47,386 bases of DNA, taken from Armatimonadota bacterium. Its GTDB lineage: Bacteria; Armatimonadota; Chthonomonadetes; Chthonomonadales; CAJBBX01. The stretch covers positions 1 to 47,386 of the forward strand of contig JAPLCQ010000137.1 in assembly GCA_026392115.1 (NCBI GenBank), given 5' to 3'. A model generated the notes under the pieces. That model was given only the letters and a program-made list of their open reading frames with translations. It had not been told where the DNA came from and did not search any database. Positions 16,368 through 26,620 of this stretch are shown one piece after another. Position numbers and translations under genes: made by a program. Position 1 is the first letter of the stretch; each line of letters opens with the position of its first letter.

Positions 16368-17003
16368 ATGACGCGCATCAAGGTCTGCGGCATCACCCGC
16401 GCCGAGGACGCGGCCATGGCGTCCCATGCGGGCGCCGACGCGCTGGGCTTCATCTTCGTCGCCGGCACGCCGCGTTGCGTGGCCGACCGGCGGCCGGAGG
16501 AGCTGCTCATGGGCGCGGCGCCCTGTGCGCTTCGGGTGGGCGTGGCGCTGCGGGCCGAGGATGTGCCCCCGGCCTGGCGCGGCGCGCTGGACGCCGTGCA
16601 GGTCTACGAGCCCGTGCCGGACGGCGCGTGGGCGCCGCCTCGGGTCTTCCGCGCCATCCGCGTCAAGGACCGCGAGAGCCTCGCCGCGGGCATGGCCGGG
16701 GCCGGCAGGAGAGACGCCTTCGTGCTGGATGCGTATAGCGAGTCGGGACTGGGCGGATCGGGCGTCACGTTCGACTGGGCGCTGGCCGTGGAGGCCGTGC
16801 GGATCGCGGGCGCTCCGGCGCTGCTGGCAGGCGGACTGACGCCGGCGAATGTCGAGGAAGCCGTCCGCCGCGTCCGTCCCTACGGCGTCGATGTCTCGTC
16901 CGGGGTCGAGGAGTGCAAGGGCGTGAAGAGCGCCGCCGCCGTCCGCGACTTCATCGCGGCGGTGCGCCGGGCCGACGGCCTGTGCGCCTCGGGGCCCGGG
17001 TAG
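16368..17003 (+). CDS. trpF: Phosphoribosylanthranilate isomerase
   Basis: The 211-residue protein matches TrpF: KVCGITRAEDA at the N-terminus with the catalytic Cys, DALGFIFVAGTPRCV, a catalytic Asp in FVLDAYSESGLGGSG, LLAGGLTPANV and GVDVSSGVEECKGVKS at the C-terminus. It isomerises PRA to CdRP. A GGAGG site lies 5 nt before ATG 16368, 18 nt after trpC. Length is normal. Confidence 0.96.
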   Translation: MTRIKVCGITRAEDAAMASHAGADALGFIFVAGTPRCVADRRPEELLMGAAPCALRVGVALRAEDVPPAWRGALDAVQVYEPVPDGAWAPPRVFRAIRVKDRESLAAGMAGAGRRDAFVLDAYSESGLGGSGVTFDWALAVEAVRIAGAPALLAGGLTPANVEEAVRRVRPYGVDVSSGVEECKGVKSAAAVRDFIAAVRRADGLCASGPG

Positions 17004-17016
17004 CAGGAGGGAAGAG

Positions 17017-17502
17017 ATGGCTCCAATGGCGCGGATAGGCGCGGGCGCGGTTCTGGTGATCGTGGCCGCCTACCTGATGTGGTTCTACGTGCCCGGCGGC
17101 CAGTCCGAACTGAAGCGGCTGGGCGCGCAGACCGAGGGCTCCGTGCAGTACAAGGATTCGCCGCCCGGAACGGATGGCCGGCCGATCCTGCAGGTGGCCT
17201 TCATGTTCCAGGACGGCGCCCGCATGAACCGCATCGTCACGCGGACCGTCTACGACGCCGCCGTCTGGCAGACGCTGCAGCCCGGCTCCAAGCTCCGGGT
17301 CTTCTACCTGCCGGACAAGCCCGAGACCGCCAGCTTCGAGGGCGCCGAGGGCATGGCCTCGCCTCGATCGGCCGCCCTGAGGTTCCTCAGCGTGAGCATG
17401 ATCATCGCCGGCCTCGCCATCGCCGCGCTGGGCGGCAAGGCCTGGATGCAGCAGCAGACGCCCGCCGCCCGCCCGCCCGCGGGGCCGCGGCCCGCCAGGT
17501 GA
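17017..17502 (+). CDS. Small membrane protein, DUF3592-like
   Basis: The 161-residue protein has two hydrophobic segments (about residues 8-24 and 128-147) enclosing a roughly 95-residue soluble part with beta-strand character ([30 protein letters not shown]). The [11 protein letters not shown] pattern is typical of DUF3592. A strong AGGAGGG site precedes ATG 17017, 13 nt after trpF, so it is expressed with the trp genes, but nothing ties it to tryptophan. Function unknown. Confidence 0.7.
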   Translation: MAPMARIGAGAVLVIVAAYLMWFYVPGGQSELKRLGAQTEGSVQYKDSPPGTDGRPILQVAFMFQDGARMNRIVTRTVYDAAVWQTLQPGSKLRVFYLPDKPETASFEGAEGMASPRSAALRFLSVSMIIAGLAIAALGGKAWMQQQTPAARPPAGPRPAR

Positions 17503-17527
17503 GTTCGCCGGTTCAGGAGACGACGCA

Positions 17528-18738
<1,211 letters not shown>

Positions 18739-18742
<4 letters not shown>

Positions 18743-19542
18743 TGACGAGGCTCATGCGCTCCCTTGAGGCCCTCCGCTCCAGGGGTGACCGGGCGCTGAT
18801 CTGCTACCTCATGGGCGGCGATCCCACGCCCGCCCGCGCCGCCGAGATCGTCGTCGCCGTGGCCGAGGCGGGCGCCGACGTCATCGAGCTGGGCATCCCG
18901 TTCAGCGATCCGCTGGCCGACGGGCCCAGCATCCAGGCCGCGGGCCAGCGCGCCCTCAACGCCGGGACCACCGTGCCGGTCTGCCTCGACATCGTCCGAC
19001 AGGTGCGCCGAACGGTCGCGACGCCCATCGTGCTGATGACCTACTTGAACCCGATCCTCTCCTACGGCCTCCAGCGCTTCGCCGCCGACGCGGCCCAGGC
19101 CGGGGCCGACGGGGCCATCCTCGTCGACCTGACCCCGGACGAGGCCCGGGAGTGGCAGGAGGCCGCCGCCGCGGCGGGGTTGGGCACCGTCTTCCTGCTG
19201 GCGCCCACGAGCACCCCGGAGCGCATCCGGCTGGTGGGACGCCTCTGCACGGGGTTCGTCTACTGCGTGGCTCGTACGGGCGTCACCGGCGCGCGCGTCG
19301 ACCTGCCGCCGGACCTGCCCGAGCTGCTCGCCCGCGTGCGAGCCGAGACCGACAAGCCCGTGGGCGTGGGCTTCGGCATCTCCACTGCCGAGCAGGTTCG
19401 GACCGTGGCCGAGCTGGCCGACGGCGTCATCGTGGGGAGCGCGCTGGTCAACGTCGTGGCCGAGGCCGGCGACAGCCCCGACGCGGCTCCGGCCGCCGCC
19501 GAACTGGTCCGGTCCCTGAAGGCCGGTACGCGGCGGGCCTGA
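18739..19542 (+). CDS. trpA: Tryptophan synthase alpha chain
   Basis: The 267-residue TIM barrel cleaves indole-3-glycerol phosphate and feeds indole to TrpB. Catalytic Glu and Asp are in [16 protein letters not shown]. They are E50 and D61 from the first Met; counting from the second Met at 18742 gives 49 and 60, the classical numbering. [12 protein letters not shown] and [11 protein letters not shown] are intact. GGAGG at 18731 serves the start. The overlap with trpB supports coupled synthesis of the two subunits. Confidence 0.97.
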
Positions 19543-19547
19543 GCTTC

Positions 19548-20312
19548 GTGCCCGCCTACGCCGCGACGGGCGTCGTCCTCAGGCGCATCAGCCTGGGCGA
19601 GACCGATCGCATCATCACCCTCCTCACTCGTGAGCAGGGGAAGTTGCACGCAGTGGCCAAGGGCGCGCGGAAGCCCGGTTCCCGCTCCGGCGGGGCCACG
19701 GAGCTCTTCACGCTGACGCGCTTCATGCTGGCGTCGGGGAAGTCGCTCGAGATCGTCTCCCAGTGCGAGGTCCAGGAGAGCTTTCCCGCGTTGCGGGCCG
19801 ATCTGGGGCTGCTTGCCCGTGCGACGTACCTGTGCGAGCTGGCCGACCGCCTCACCGAGGACCACGAACCCAGCCCGGACATGTTCGATTCCCTCGTCTC
19901 GGCGCTCTACCTGCTGCGCCGCAGGGCCGACGAGCCCGACATGGTGCTCCATGCCTTCGAGCTGCAGCTGCTCTCCGAGCGGGGCTATGCTCCGGGCCTG
20001 GGGCAGTGCGTCACGTGCGGCGGCGACCCCGGCGCCCAGAGCCTCAGCTTCAGCCCGACGCTCGGCGGCGTCCTCTGCGGTCGCTGCCGCAGGCCCATGG
20101 ACGCCATCCCGCTTCCGGTCACCGCACTGGACCTGATGCGCCGCATGGCCTGCGCCGACGCCGACGGTATCGTGGCCCTGCGGGGCGCGGCCTCCGACCT
20201 GCGGGTCGTGGGCCGATGCATGAAGTGGACCATCCGGTACCGCATCGATCGCGACATCAAGAGCGCGGAGTTCCTCGACTCCCTGCGCCCACAAGGAGCG
20301 GGCCCGGCGTGA
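19548..20312 (+). CDS. recO: DNA repair protein RecO
   Basis: The 254-residue protein begins at GTG 19548, 5 nt after trpA, with the OB-fold N-domain signature GVVLRRISLGETDRIITLLTR and KLHAVAKGARKPGSR. The C-terminal zinc site is CVTCGGD plus CGRC. RecO works with RecFR to load RecA on SSB-coated DNA. No clear ribosome site is visible, consistent with coupling to trpA. Length is normal for the family. Confidence 0.93.
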   Translation: MPAYAATGVVLRRISLGETDRIITLLTREQGKLHAVAKGARKPGSRSGGATELFTLTRFMLASGKSLEIVSQCEVQESFPALRADLGLLARATYLCELADRLTEDHEPSPDMFDSLVSALYLLRRRADEPDMVLHAFELQLLSERGYAPGLGQCVTCGGDPGAQSLSFSPTLGGVLCGRCRRPMDAIPLPVTALDLMRRMACADADGIVALRGAASDLRVVGRCMKWTIRYRIDRDIKSAEFLDSLRPQGAGPA

Positions 20313-21217
20313 ACCTGCCCAAGATCGTCATCTTCTCCACGCCCCTCGTCTCCACCTGGGTCTTCGACGAGACGCACCGCGTCCTCTTCGATGCCGGCGA
20401 CGGGGTCACGGCCATGCTCGACAGCCGCATCCACAAGATCCGGCTGGCCGCCATCACGCACACGCATCGCGACCACTGCGCGGGCCTCATGCAGCTTCTG
20501 AACCTGCGCGGCGGGGCGGGCGACTTTACCGCCGTCTACCCGGCCGGGTCGGGTTCGGGACGGGCGCTGGCGGGCTTCCTCACCACCTTCGACTCCCGGT
20601 CCACGGGGAAGGTGCGCTGGAACCCCATGGACGCGGGCCAGGATGTGGCCATCGAGCCGCCTCGCCACGTCCTGCGCACGTTCGCCACGTCGCACTACCC
20701 GCCCACGGCCCCCACGCGGACCATGAGCGTCGGCTACCAGATCGTCCGCAGCGTGGACAAGGTCAAGCCCGAGCTCCGCGGCCTTCCGCAGCGCGAACTC
20801 GACGCCCTCCGCATGGAGCTGGGCAAGGAGCAGATCACCGAGACCCTGGAGGATGTCCTCCTCAGCATCACCGGCGACACCGTGCCGCTGGAACCCGCCA
20901 CCTTCGCCGGTTCGCGGGTGCTGCTGCACGAGTGTACGTTCCTCGACCTCCACGACACCGACGGCCACGGCGAGGGCGTCCACCCGCACTCCACTCTGCC
21001 CGACGTGCTGCGGTGCGCCGCAGAGGCAGGCGTGGGCCACCTCGGCCTCTACCACATCTCGCGGCGCTACGACGAGGGGCTCCTCATGGCCCGCATCCGC
21101 GAGCTATGCGCCGAGATGGCGATCCCGTTCCCGGTCAGCGCGGCTGTTCCGGGTCGCCAGTACGAGGACCTTCTGCGGCAGACGGTATGGCCGGGCCTGC
21201 CATGCCCGGCGCCGTGA
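20309..21217 (+). CDS. Metallo-beta-lactamase-fold hydrolase (RNase Z-like)
   Basis: The 302-residue protein has the HxHxDH metal motif as THTHRDH (H51, H53, D55, H56) and later candidate ligands H128 (TSHYPP), D180 (ITGDT), and H199 or H246. The ECTFLDLHD element followed by H-containing segments resembles RNase Z-type or related phosphodiesterases rather than lactamases. GTG 20309 overlaps the recO stop, with AAGGAG 10 nt upstream. Substrate not predictable; tRNA 3'-processing is one option, but the flexible-arm and PxKxRN hallmarks are not evident. Confidence 0.78.
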   Translation: MNLPKIVIFSTPLVSTWVFDETHRVLFDAGDGVTAMLDSRIHKIRLAAITHTHRDHCAGLMQLLNLRGGAGDFTAVYPAGSGSGRALAGFLTTFDSRSTGKVRWNPMDAGQDVAIEPPRHVLRTFATSHYPPTAPTRTMSVGYQIVRSVDKVKPELRGLPQRELDALRMELGKEQITETLEDVLLSITGDTVPLEPATFAGSRVLLHECTFLDLHDTDGHGEGVHPHSTLPDVLRCAAEAGVGHLGLYHISRRYDEGLLMARIRELCAEMAIPFPVSAAVPGRQYEDLLRQTVWPGLPCPAP

Positions 21218-21801
21218 ACCTCGCCGCCCTGGAGCCGCTGCCGGCCTCTGAGCTGGAGGGGCTCACCGAGGAGGTGGCCCGCCGCCTGCTGGGCTGCACG
21301 CTGGTCTCGCGACTGGGTGGCGCCGTCACGGCGGGCGTCATCGTGGAGACCGAGGCCTACGGTTCCGACGACCCGGCGTGCCACGCCTTCCGGGGACCGA
21401 CCGCCCGGAATGCCGCCATGTTCATGGCGGCGGGTACCTTGTACGTGTATCGTATCTACGGCGTCCACCACTGCGCCAACGTGGTGACCGGTCCGGCCGG
21501 AGTAGGGGAGGCGGTCCTCATCCGGGCGCTGGAGCCGGTGCGGGGGCACGACGCGATGCGCAGCCGTCGTGGCGTCGAGGAGGATCGGATGCTCTGCTCG
21601 GGGCCGGGCAGGCTCTGCGCCGCTATGGGCATCGATGTCGCCGCCAATGGTTCCGACCTGTTCACCGGTCCCGTGACGCTGCTGGAGGCGCCGGCCGCGC
21701 CGCGGGAGGTGCGGGTCGGTCCGCGCGTCGGCGTGACGAAGGCCGCGGACCGGCAATGGCGCTTCTGCGTGGCCGGTTCGCGATATGTTTCGAGGAAGTG
21801 A
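21202..21801 (+). CDS. 3-methyladenine DNA glycosylase (AAG/MPG family)
   Basis: The 199-residue protein matches the MPG family: VARRLLGCTLVSR, GVIVETEAYGSDDPACHAFRG with the catalytic Glu in VETEAY, YVYRIYGVHHCANVVTG, EAVLIRALEPV and GPGRLCAAMGI. It excises alkylated purines. Start choice is uncertain: in-frame ATGs occur at 21187 and 21202, and a GTG at 21214 would give the GTGA overlap with the upstream stop seen elsewhere in this run. None has a strong ribosome site. Confidence 0.92.
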   Translation: MPGAVNLAALEPLPASELEGLTEEVARRLLGCTLVSRLGGAVTAGVIVETEAYGSDDPACHAFRGPTARNAAMFMAAGTLYVYRIYGVHHCANVVTGPAGVGEAVLIRALEPVRGHDAMRSRRGVEEDRMLCSGPGRLCAAMGIDVAANGSDLFTGPVTLLEAPAAPREVRVGPRVGVTKAADRQWRFCVAGSRYVSRK

Positions 21802-21813
21802 CCCGAGGTTCGT

Positions 21814-22665
21814 ATGAGTGATCCAGCCGGGCTGATCGCCGCGGTCGTGGCCGCAGCCGCCGGTGCGGCGGGCGGGGCGGTCGTTCGGGCCCTCACCCTG
21901 CCCGGCGCCGCGGCGGCCTTCTGTGTGGGCGTCATGGTGTTCGGGCTGGGCGGCGCCGGGCACGCCGTGGCGCTCGTCAGCTTCTTCGTCTCCTCGTCGC
22001 TGCTCTCGGCGGCGGGCCTCCGCATCCGCCGCCGCCGTGGTTCACCCGTGTCCGCCGCACCGGCGCGCGATGCCTGGCAGGTGGCCGCGAACGGCCTGAT
22101 CCCCGCGCTCATCGCGCTGGCTTCCGCCCTGACCAACCCCGGCGGCACGCCCTCCAGCCGCGAGTGGCTCCTCCTCTCCGCCGCCGCGCTGGCCTCGATG
22201 AACGCGGACACATGGGCCACGGAGATCGGCGGCCTCGCCCGTGCGCGCCCCAGGATGATGGGCTCATGGAAACCCGTGGCCGCGGGCGAGTCGGGCGGCG
22301 TGACGCTGCTGGGCGTGGCTGCCGGACTGGCCGGATCGCTCTTCGTGGCGCTCATGGTGGCGGCCTGGTGGCCGGTGGGCGGCGCCGGGCTCATCTGGCG
22401 CCCCGACCTGGGCGAGGTCTTCGCGGTGACCTGGGCCGGCTTTCTGGCCATGCTGGCCGACAGCATCCTTGGCGCGGGCGTGCAGGCGCGCTTCCGGTGC
22501 CGCGTCTGCGGCTCCACGACGGAGGAGCGGAGCCACTGTTCGGTCGCCGCCGAGCGCGTCTCCGGCTGGGGCCCCATGGACAACAACGCGGTGAACCTCA
22601 CGGCTTCGGCCCTGGGCGTGGCCTTCGCGTGGATCCTGCTGCGATGGTTCGGGGGCGGCCTGTGA
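21814..22665 (+). CDS. DUF92 (TMEM19/VTE6-like) membrane protein
   Basis: The 283-residue protein has about six hydrophobic segments and DUF92 hallmarks: an N-terminal Ala-rich membrane segment followed by GAAAAFCVGVMVFGLGG, SMNADTWATEIGGLAR, GTLLG-type GESGGVTLLGVAAG, FLAMLADSILGAGVQARFRC, and the CRVCG...HC pair before NNAVNL. Plant VTE6 of this family phosphorylates phytyl-phosphate; bacterial members are thought to handle prenyl-phosphates (inference). GAGG precedes ATG 21814. It overlaps the methyltransferase. Confidence 0.88.
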   Translation: MSDPAGLIAAVVAAAAGAAGGAVVRALTLPGAAAAFCVGVMVFGLGGAGHAVALVSFFVSSSLLSAAGLRIRRRRGSPVSAAPARDAWQVAANGLIPALIALASALTNPGGTPSSREWLLLSAAALASMNADTWATEIGGLARARPRMMGSWKPVAAGESGGVTLLGVAAGLAGSLFVALMVAAWWPVGGAGLIWRPDLGEVFAVTWAGFLAMLADSILGAGVQARFRCRVCGSTTEERSHCSVAAERVSGWGPMDNNAVNLTASALGVAFAWILLRWFGGGL

Positions 22666-23465
22666 CCTCCGCCGCAACCGGTCGGCCCACCTCGTTCACC
22701 GACGTCGCCGAGTTCTACGACGAACTCATGCGCGGCGTGCCCTACCGCTCGTGGCTCCGGTACATCGAGCAGACGCTGCAGCGGCGGCTGATGATCCCTC
22801 GTGCGGCGCTCGATCTGGCCTGCGGCACCGGCGCCATGGCCGAGCTCATGGCCCGGAAGCGGTGGCCCGTCGTCGGCGTGGACCTCTCGGCCGATATGAT
22901 CGCCCATGCCCGCGCGAAGGCCCGCACCGCCGGCCTGCCCATCGAGTACCTCGTGCAGGATGCGGCGCGACTCGATCTGGGCGGGCGCACGGTGGACCTC
23001 TGCGTCTGCGTCTTCGACAGCCTCAACTACGTCACCGATCCTGCCGCGCTGCAGCGGGCCTTCCAGCGCGTGCTGGCGCACCTCGAACCGGGAGGGCTCT
23101 TCCTGTTCGACCTGAACTCGGAGTATGCCCTTCGCAACGGCTTCTTCGATCAGGATAATATCTCGACCGCTGATCGCTTGCAGTACCGCTGGCGCAGCGA
23201 GTACGACGCCGAGACGCGCCTCTGCACGGTGAACATGCGCTTCCAGTATATGGACGGCGACGGCGCGGTGCGGCCCTTCATCGAGACGCACACGCAGCGG
23301 GCCCATGGCCACGAGGAGGTGCTCGGCATGCTCGAGCGCGCCGGGTTCGTAGGCGTCGAGGCCTACCACGCCTATACATTCAGGCCCGTCAGGGCGACGT
23401 CGGACCGCATCTCGTACGTGGCTTGCGCGCCGCCGGAGCCGGACGGCGGGGGGGTAGAAGAGTGA
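22662..23465 (+). CDS. Class I SAM-dependent methyltransferase
   Basis: The 267-residue protein has the Rossmann SAM site ALDLACGTGAMAELMA, the acidic end of strand 2 in VGVDLSADMI, DAARLDLG (motif II region) and a methyltransferase-11/25-like C-terminal half (NSEYALRNGFFDQDNI). GTG 22662 overlaps the DUF92 stop; an ATG at 22644 is an alternative start. Coupling to cmk at the far end (GTGA) is again visible. The substrate is unknown; the FDSLNYV motif is common in small-molecule methyltransferases. Confidence 0.85.
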   Translation: MTSAATGRPTSFTDVAEFYDELMRGVPYRSWLRYIEQTLQRRLMIPRAALDLACGTGAMAELMARKRWPVVGVDLSADMIAHARAKARTAGLPIEYLVQDAARLDLGGRTVDLCVCVFDSLNYVTDPAALQRAFQRVLAHLEPGGLFLFDLNSEYALRNGFFDQDNISTADRLQYRWRSEYDAETRLCTVNMRFQYMDGDGAVRPFIETHTQRAHGHEEVLGMLERAGFVGVEAYHAYTFRPVRATSDRISYVACAPPEPDGGGVEE

Positions 23466-24148
23466 CCCGAAGGCCCATCGTCGCCATCGACGGCCCGGCC
23501 GGAGCCGGGAAGAGCACCGTGGCCCGCGGCGTGGCCGCGCGACTGGGCTTCACCTACGTGGATACCGGCGCCATGTACCGGGCCGCCGCCCTCCGCTGCG
23601 TCCAGAACGGCAACGACCCCGCGGATGCCGAGGCCTGCGGCGCGGCTGCCGCCGCCATGCGGCTGGAGTTCGCACCCGGCGCGGGAGGTGTCCAGCGCGT
23701 CCTGGCAGACGGCGAGGACATCACCGACGCCATCCGCACCCCGGAGATCAGCGCGCTCTCGTCGCCCGTCTCCAAGCACCCCGGAGTGCGCCGGGCGATG
23801 ACCGCCCTGCAACGCGAGATGGGCGCCCGCGGCGGCGTGGTGATGGAGGGGCGCGACATCGGTACCGTGGTCTATCCGGACGCCGAGGTGAAGGTCTTCC
23901 TCACGGCCTCGGCCGGGGAGCGCGCACGCCGCCGGGCCGCGGAGAGGGCCGCGGCGGGCGTCGAGGCCGACGTGGCGGCCATCCTGCGCGAGATCAACGA
24001 GCGCGACGAGCGGGACTCCACCCGCCTCGAGGCCCCCCTCCGCCAGGCCGACGACGCTCGCCTGCTGGTGACCGACGGGCTGACGCCGGAGCAGGTGATC
24101 GACGCCATCGTGGCCTGGGCCAACGAGGCGGGGGAGGGCGCGCCATGA
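23462..24148 (+). CDS. cmk: Cytidylate kinase
   Basis: The 228-residue NMP kinase phosphorylates CMP and dCMP. P-loop IDGPAGAGKST at residues 9-19, YVDTGAMYRAAAL, VVMEGRDIGTVVYPDAEVKVFLTAS, and the lid ERDERDSTR with Arg residues are all present. The start is GTG 23462, overlapping the methyltransferase stop. It is followed by plsC with an ATGA overlap, a pairing common across bacteria. Confidence 0.96.
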   Translation: MTRRPIVAIDGPAGAGKSTVARGVAARLGFTYVDTGAMYRAAALRCVQNGNDPADAEACGAAAAAMRLEFAPGAGGVQRVLADGEDITDAIRTPEISALSSPVSKHPGVRRAMTALQREMGARGGVVMEGRDIGTVVYPDAEVKVFLTASAGERARRRAAERAAAGVEADVAAILREINERDERDSTRLEAPLRQADDARLLVTDGLTPEQVIDAIVAWANEAGEGAP

Positions 24149-24765
24149 CCTTCGGCTACCGGATGTGCTGGGCCGCGTCAAAGGTCTTCTACAAGGTCGT
24201 CGGCCGCACACGGATCATCGGGCATTCCAACATCCCGACGACCGGCCCCTTCATCGTGGCGTCGAACCACGTGAGCTACCTCGACCCGCCGTTGGTGGGT
24301 TCCTGCATCAAGCGCGAGTGCGCCTACATGGCCCGGCACGACCTGTGGAAGTCGCCCGTACTGGGCTGGTTCATGGATCGCTGCCACGCCTTCCCCGTTC
24401 ATCGCGAAGCGGCCGACCGTGCCGCCATCCGGCAGGCGCTGGCCGTGCTGAAGACGCCGTGGGGCCTCGTCCTCTTCCCCGAGGGCACGCGTAGCCCGGA
24501 CGGCAACCTGCAGCCGGCCGAAGGCGGCCTGGCGCTCATCGTGCAGAAATCGGGCGCGCCGGTGGTGCCCTGCGCCCTCATCGGCCCCGAGGCCATGTGG
24601 CCTCCCGGCGCCAAGCGCCTGAAGCCCACGCGGATCACGGTCGCCTTCGGAGAGCCGCTCGTCTTTGGGCCGGAGACCAGCCGCGAGGAGATGATGGCCC
24701 GGGTGATGCAAGGCATCGCGGACCTGATGACCGCAAACGGCCGCCCCATGAAGCCCGCCGGGTAG
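24145..24765 (+). CDS. plsC: 1-acylglycerol-3-phosphate acyltransferase family protein
   Basis: The 206-residue protein has the acyltransferase motif NHVSYLD (N41-D47; HX4D) and FPEGTRS (residues 111-117), plus PVVPCALIG. It would acylate lysophosphatidate at the membrane. It closes the long plus-strand run that begins with the tRNA promoter. The gap to the convergent DUF2961 gene is 33 bp, with only a small hairpin (GCATG/CATGC, 24782-24794). Confidence 0.93.
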   Translation: MTFGYRMCWAASKVFYKVVGRTRIIGHSNIPTTGPFIVASNHVSYLDPPLVGSCIKRECAYMARHDLWKSPVLGWFMDRCHAFPVHREAADRAAIRQALAVLKTPWGLVLFPEGTRSPDGNLQPAEGGLALIVQKSGAPVVPCALIGPEAMWPPGAKRLKPTRITVAFGEPLVFGPETSREEMMARVMQGIADLMTANGRPMKPAG

Positions 24766-24798
24766 CGGGTCAGGGGCGGCCGCATGGCCCATGCCGGG

Positions 24799-26463
24799 TC
24801 AGCGCCGGGCGTCGAGGCCCTGCCAGTCGTGCGTCCAACCGCCCCGCTCGCTGACCACCTCGAACCGGTCGCCAAGCGGGTGCTGCACGAGCGTGTGGCC
24901 GTTCTCGTCTGCCAGGTAGCGCCGCTCCATGATGCCCAACTCCACCATGGCCTCCAGCGATGGCGGCAGCGCGCCGTAGGCCAGCCGGTAGGCGTAGAGG
25001 GCCCGTCCGATGCCCAGCCGGATGAAGTGCGCCTCGTTGTCGTTCTTCACTGCGCGCCCGGCTTCCGGCGGCAGGCAGAGCAGCCGCAGCAACTCCAGAG
25101 CGATGGGCCCCGCCGTGGCGCCCACTGCCTCGAAGGTGAGCAGGTGGATGCCCTCGTCCATCTTGTGGACGCCCAGCAGCAGATCCACGGACTCCGGCTC
25201 GACCGCGTTGAGGTCCAGCGTGACCGGCAGGCGCTCGCCGTCTATTTCCACGGCGTACTCACCGAACCCAGGAGCCTTCCATGTGGTGAGCCGGATGGCG
25301 TGCCGCCCGGCGCGGTCCACGCAGATGGGCGTCACGAGCCGCGCCCCCGGCTCCGTGTTGGGCCAGTGGAGCACGGGAGTGCCGCCGAAGAAGCCCAGCG
25401 TCCGCACCTGCGGCGAGGCGCTGCCCGTGGCCCGCGCCGACCGCAGCGAGGTGAGGAGATGAATCTCCTGCCACGGCACACGCCGCTCGGGCCAGCCCGG
25501 CAGCTCGGCGAAGCGCTTCGCCGGTCCCGCCTGGTACCAGAACGCCACGGAGGAGAGGAAGTCGGGTCGCTCGATAAAGAATCCGTCCTCCGACTCCGCG
25601 CAGTTGCCCTTGTGCTCAATGGTGAAGCGGAGCGACTCGCTGAAGCGCACCGGGTCCAGCACATGCCACCGGTAGCAGACGCCGCCGTCGCCGGCCGACC
25701 AGCCCTCCCAGCGCGGCTGCCCGAACCAAGCGCTGCAGCGCGGGCGGAAGCCCCAGGCGTCGTTGAAGTAGTCCTCGGACCCGGTGCCCTGGAGGCTCGG
25801 GACGGCCTCGCCGTCGATGTAGAAGAAGTCGTCGCCCTCGCCGAACCAGCCGTCCTGGGCCATGGTCACGGACATGACGGTGCCCACGTAGGCGCCCTCG
25901 CCCTCAAGGTCGGCGATCAGGTAATCGCCCGGCGTCGCGGGATGCTCCTGCCGGTACTGGGCGTGAAAGCGCATCGTCTCGGCCGGCAGCTCGGGCACCT
26001 CCATCCAGTCCACCTGCCAGTAGAGCCCGGTGGAGCGCTCCATGTTGTCGTTGCGGATCACGATCCGCGCCGACTCGCGGAAGGGCATGCGCCAGTAGCA
26101 GGTGAGGCTGCCGGTGGGGGAGACCTGCACGGGCACGCTCTCCACCGTCGCCGGGCGTCCGTGGCCCACCGCGAAGAAGTCGCCCAGCGGCGCCTCCACG
26201 GCGGGCGCCTCGTCGCCGTCCCAGTAGATGCGCAGGCTCAGGGCGTTCAGCTCGTTCACGCCGCCGGCGTGGCTGGTCATCCAGATATGCGTGATGACGC
26301 CCGGGCCCTTGAGCACTGGCATCTCGAAGGTCTCGCCCGGCGCCAGGCGCGTCATGTCGAAGTTGCCGTCCTGCCAGTTCGGTTGCTCGTTGCTGGAGAT
26401 GCGGCGGTTGCGGCCGGCCATCGGAAGGGCCAACTCGCCCAGAGGTCCGGATAGGCAGTTCAT
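24799..26463 (-). CDS. DUF2961 domain protein with pseudopilin-like C-terminal extension
   Basis: The 554-residue protein has no signal peptide. Residues about 25-360 match DUF2961 (GPGVITHIWMTSH, LRIYWDGDEAPAVEAPLGDFF, YWRMPFRESARIVIRND, GTGSEDYFNDAWGF), a jelly-roll family now known to include glycoside hydrolases (fructanases and arabinanases, GH172). The stretch GTGSEDYFNDAWGF carries the conserved acidic residues. Residues about 375-480 form a further beta domain. The last 80 residues (FIRLGIGRALYAYRLAYG, LPPSLEAMVELG) look like the soluble part of a type II secretion pseudopilin. AGGAG lies 7 nt before ATG 26463. Divergent from the GH2 gene across 157 bp, where I see no clear promoter. 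Confidence 0.83.
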   Translation of the reverse strand: MNCLSGPLGELALPMAGRNRRISSNEQPNWQDGNFDMTRLAPGETFEMPVLKGPGVITHIWMTSHAGGVNELNALSLRIYWDGDEAPAVEAPLGDFFAVGHGRPATVESVPVQVSPTGSLTCYWRMPFRESARIVIRNDNMERSTGLYWQVDWMEVPELPAETMRFHAQYRQEHPATPGDYLIADLEGEGAYVGTVMSVTMAQDGWFGEGDDFFYIDGEAVPSLQGTGSEDYFNDAWGFRPRCSAWFGQPRWEGWSAGDGGVCYRWHVLDPVRFSESLRFTIEHKGNCAESEDGFFIERPDFLSSVAFWYQAGPAKRFAELPGWPERRVPWQEIHLLTSLRSARATGSASPQVRTLGFFGGTPVLHWPNTEPGARLVTPICVDRAGRHAIRLTTWKAPGFGEYAVEIDGERLPVTLDLNAVEPESVDLLLGVHKMDEGIHLLTFEAVGATAGPIALELLRLLCLPPEAGRAVKNDNEAHFIRLGIGRALYAYRLAYGALPPSLEAMVELGIMERRYLADENGHTLVQHPLGDRFEVVSERGGWTHDWQGLDARR

Positions 26464-26620
26464 GCGATCGCTCCTGAGGCGCGGGCGGCTTGCGTCCCGC
26501 GCAGGATTGCTGGTTGGGGCCATATTCGCCCCGTTCGCCTCGTTGTCCTGTTTGGGCGCAGGAATCCCGGCCCGCCGCGGCCAAACACCCGGCGTACCGG
26601 CATGAGACCGACTGGGAGGG

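Noticed and set aside
19152-19547. Upstream extension of recO
   Set aside because: It overlaps trpA in another frame; the RecO domain begins at the GTG at 19548.
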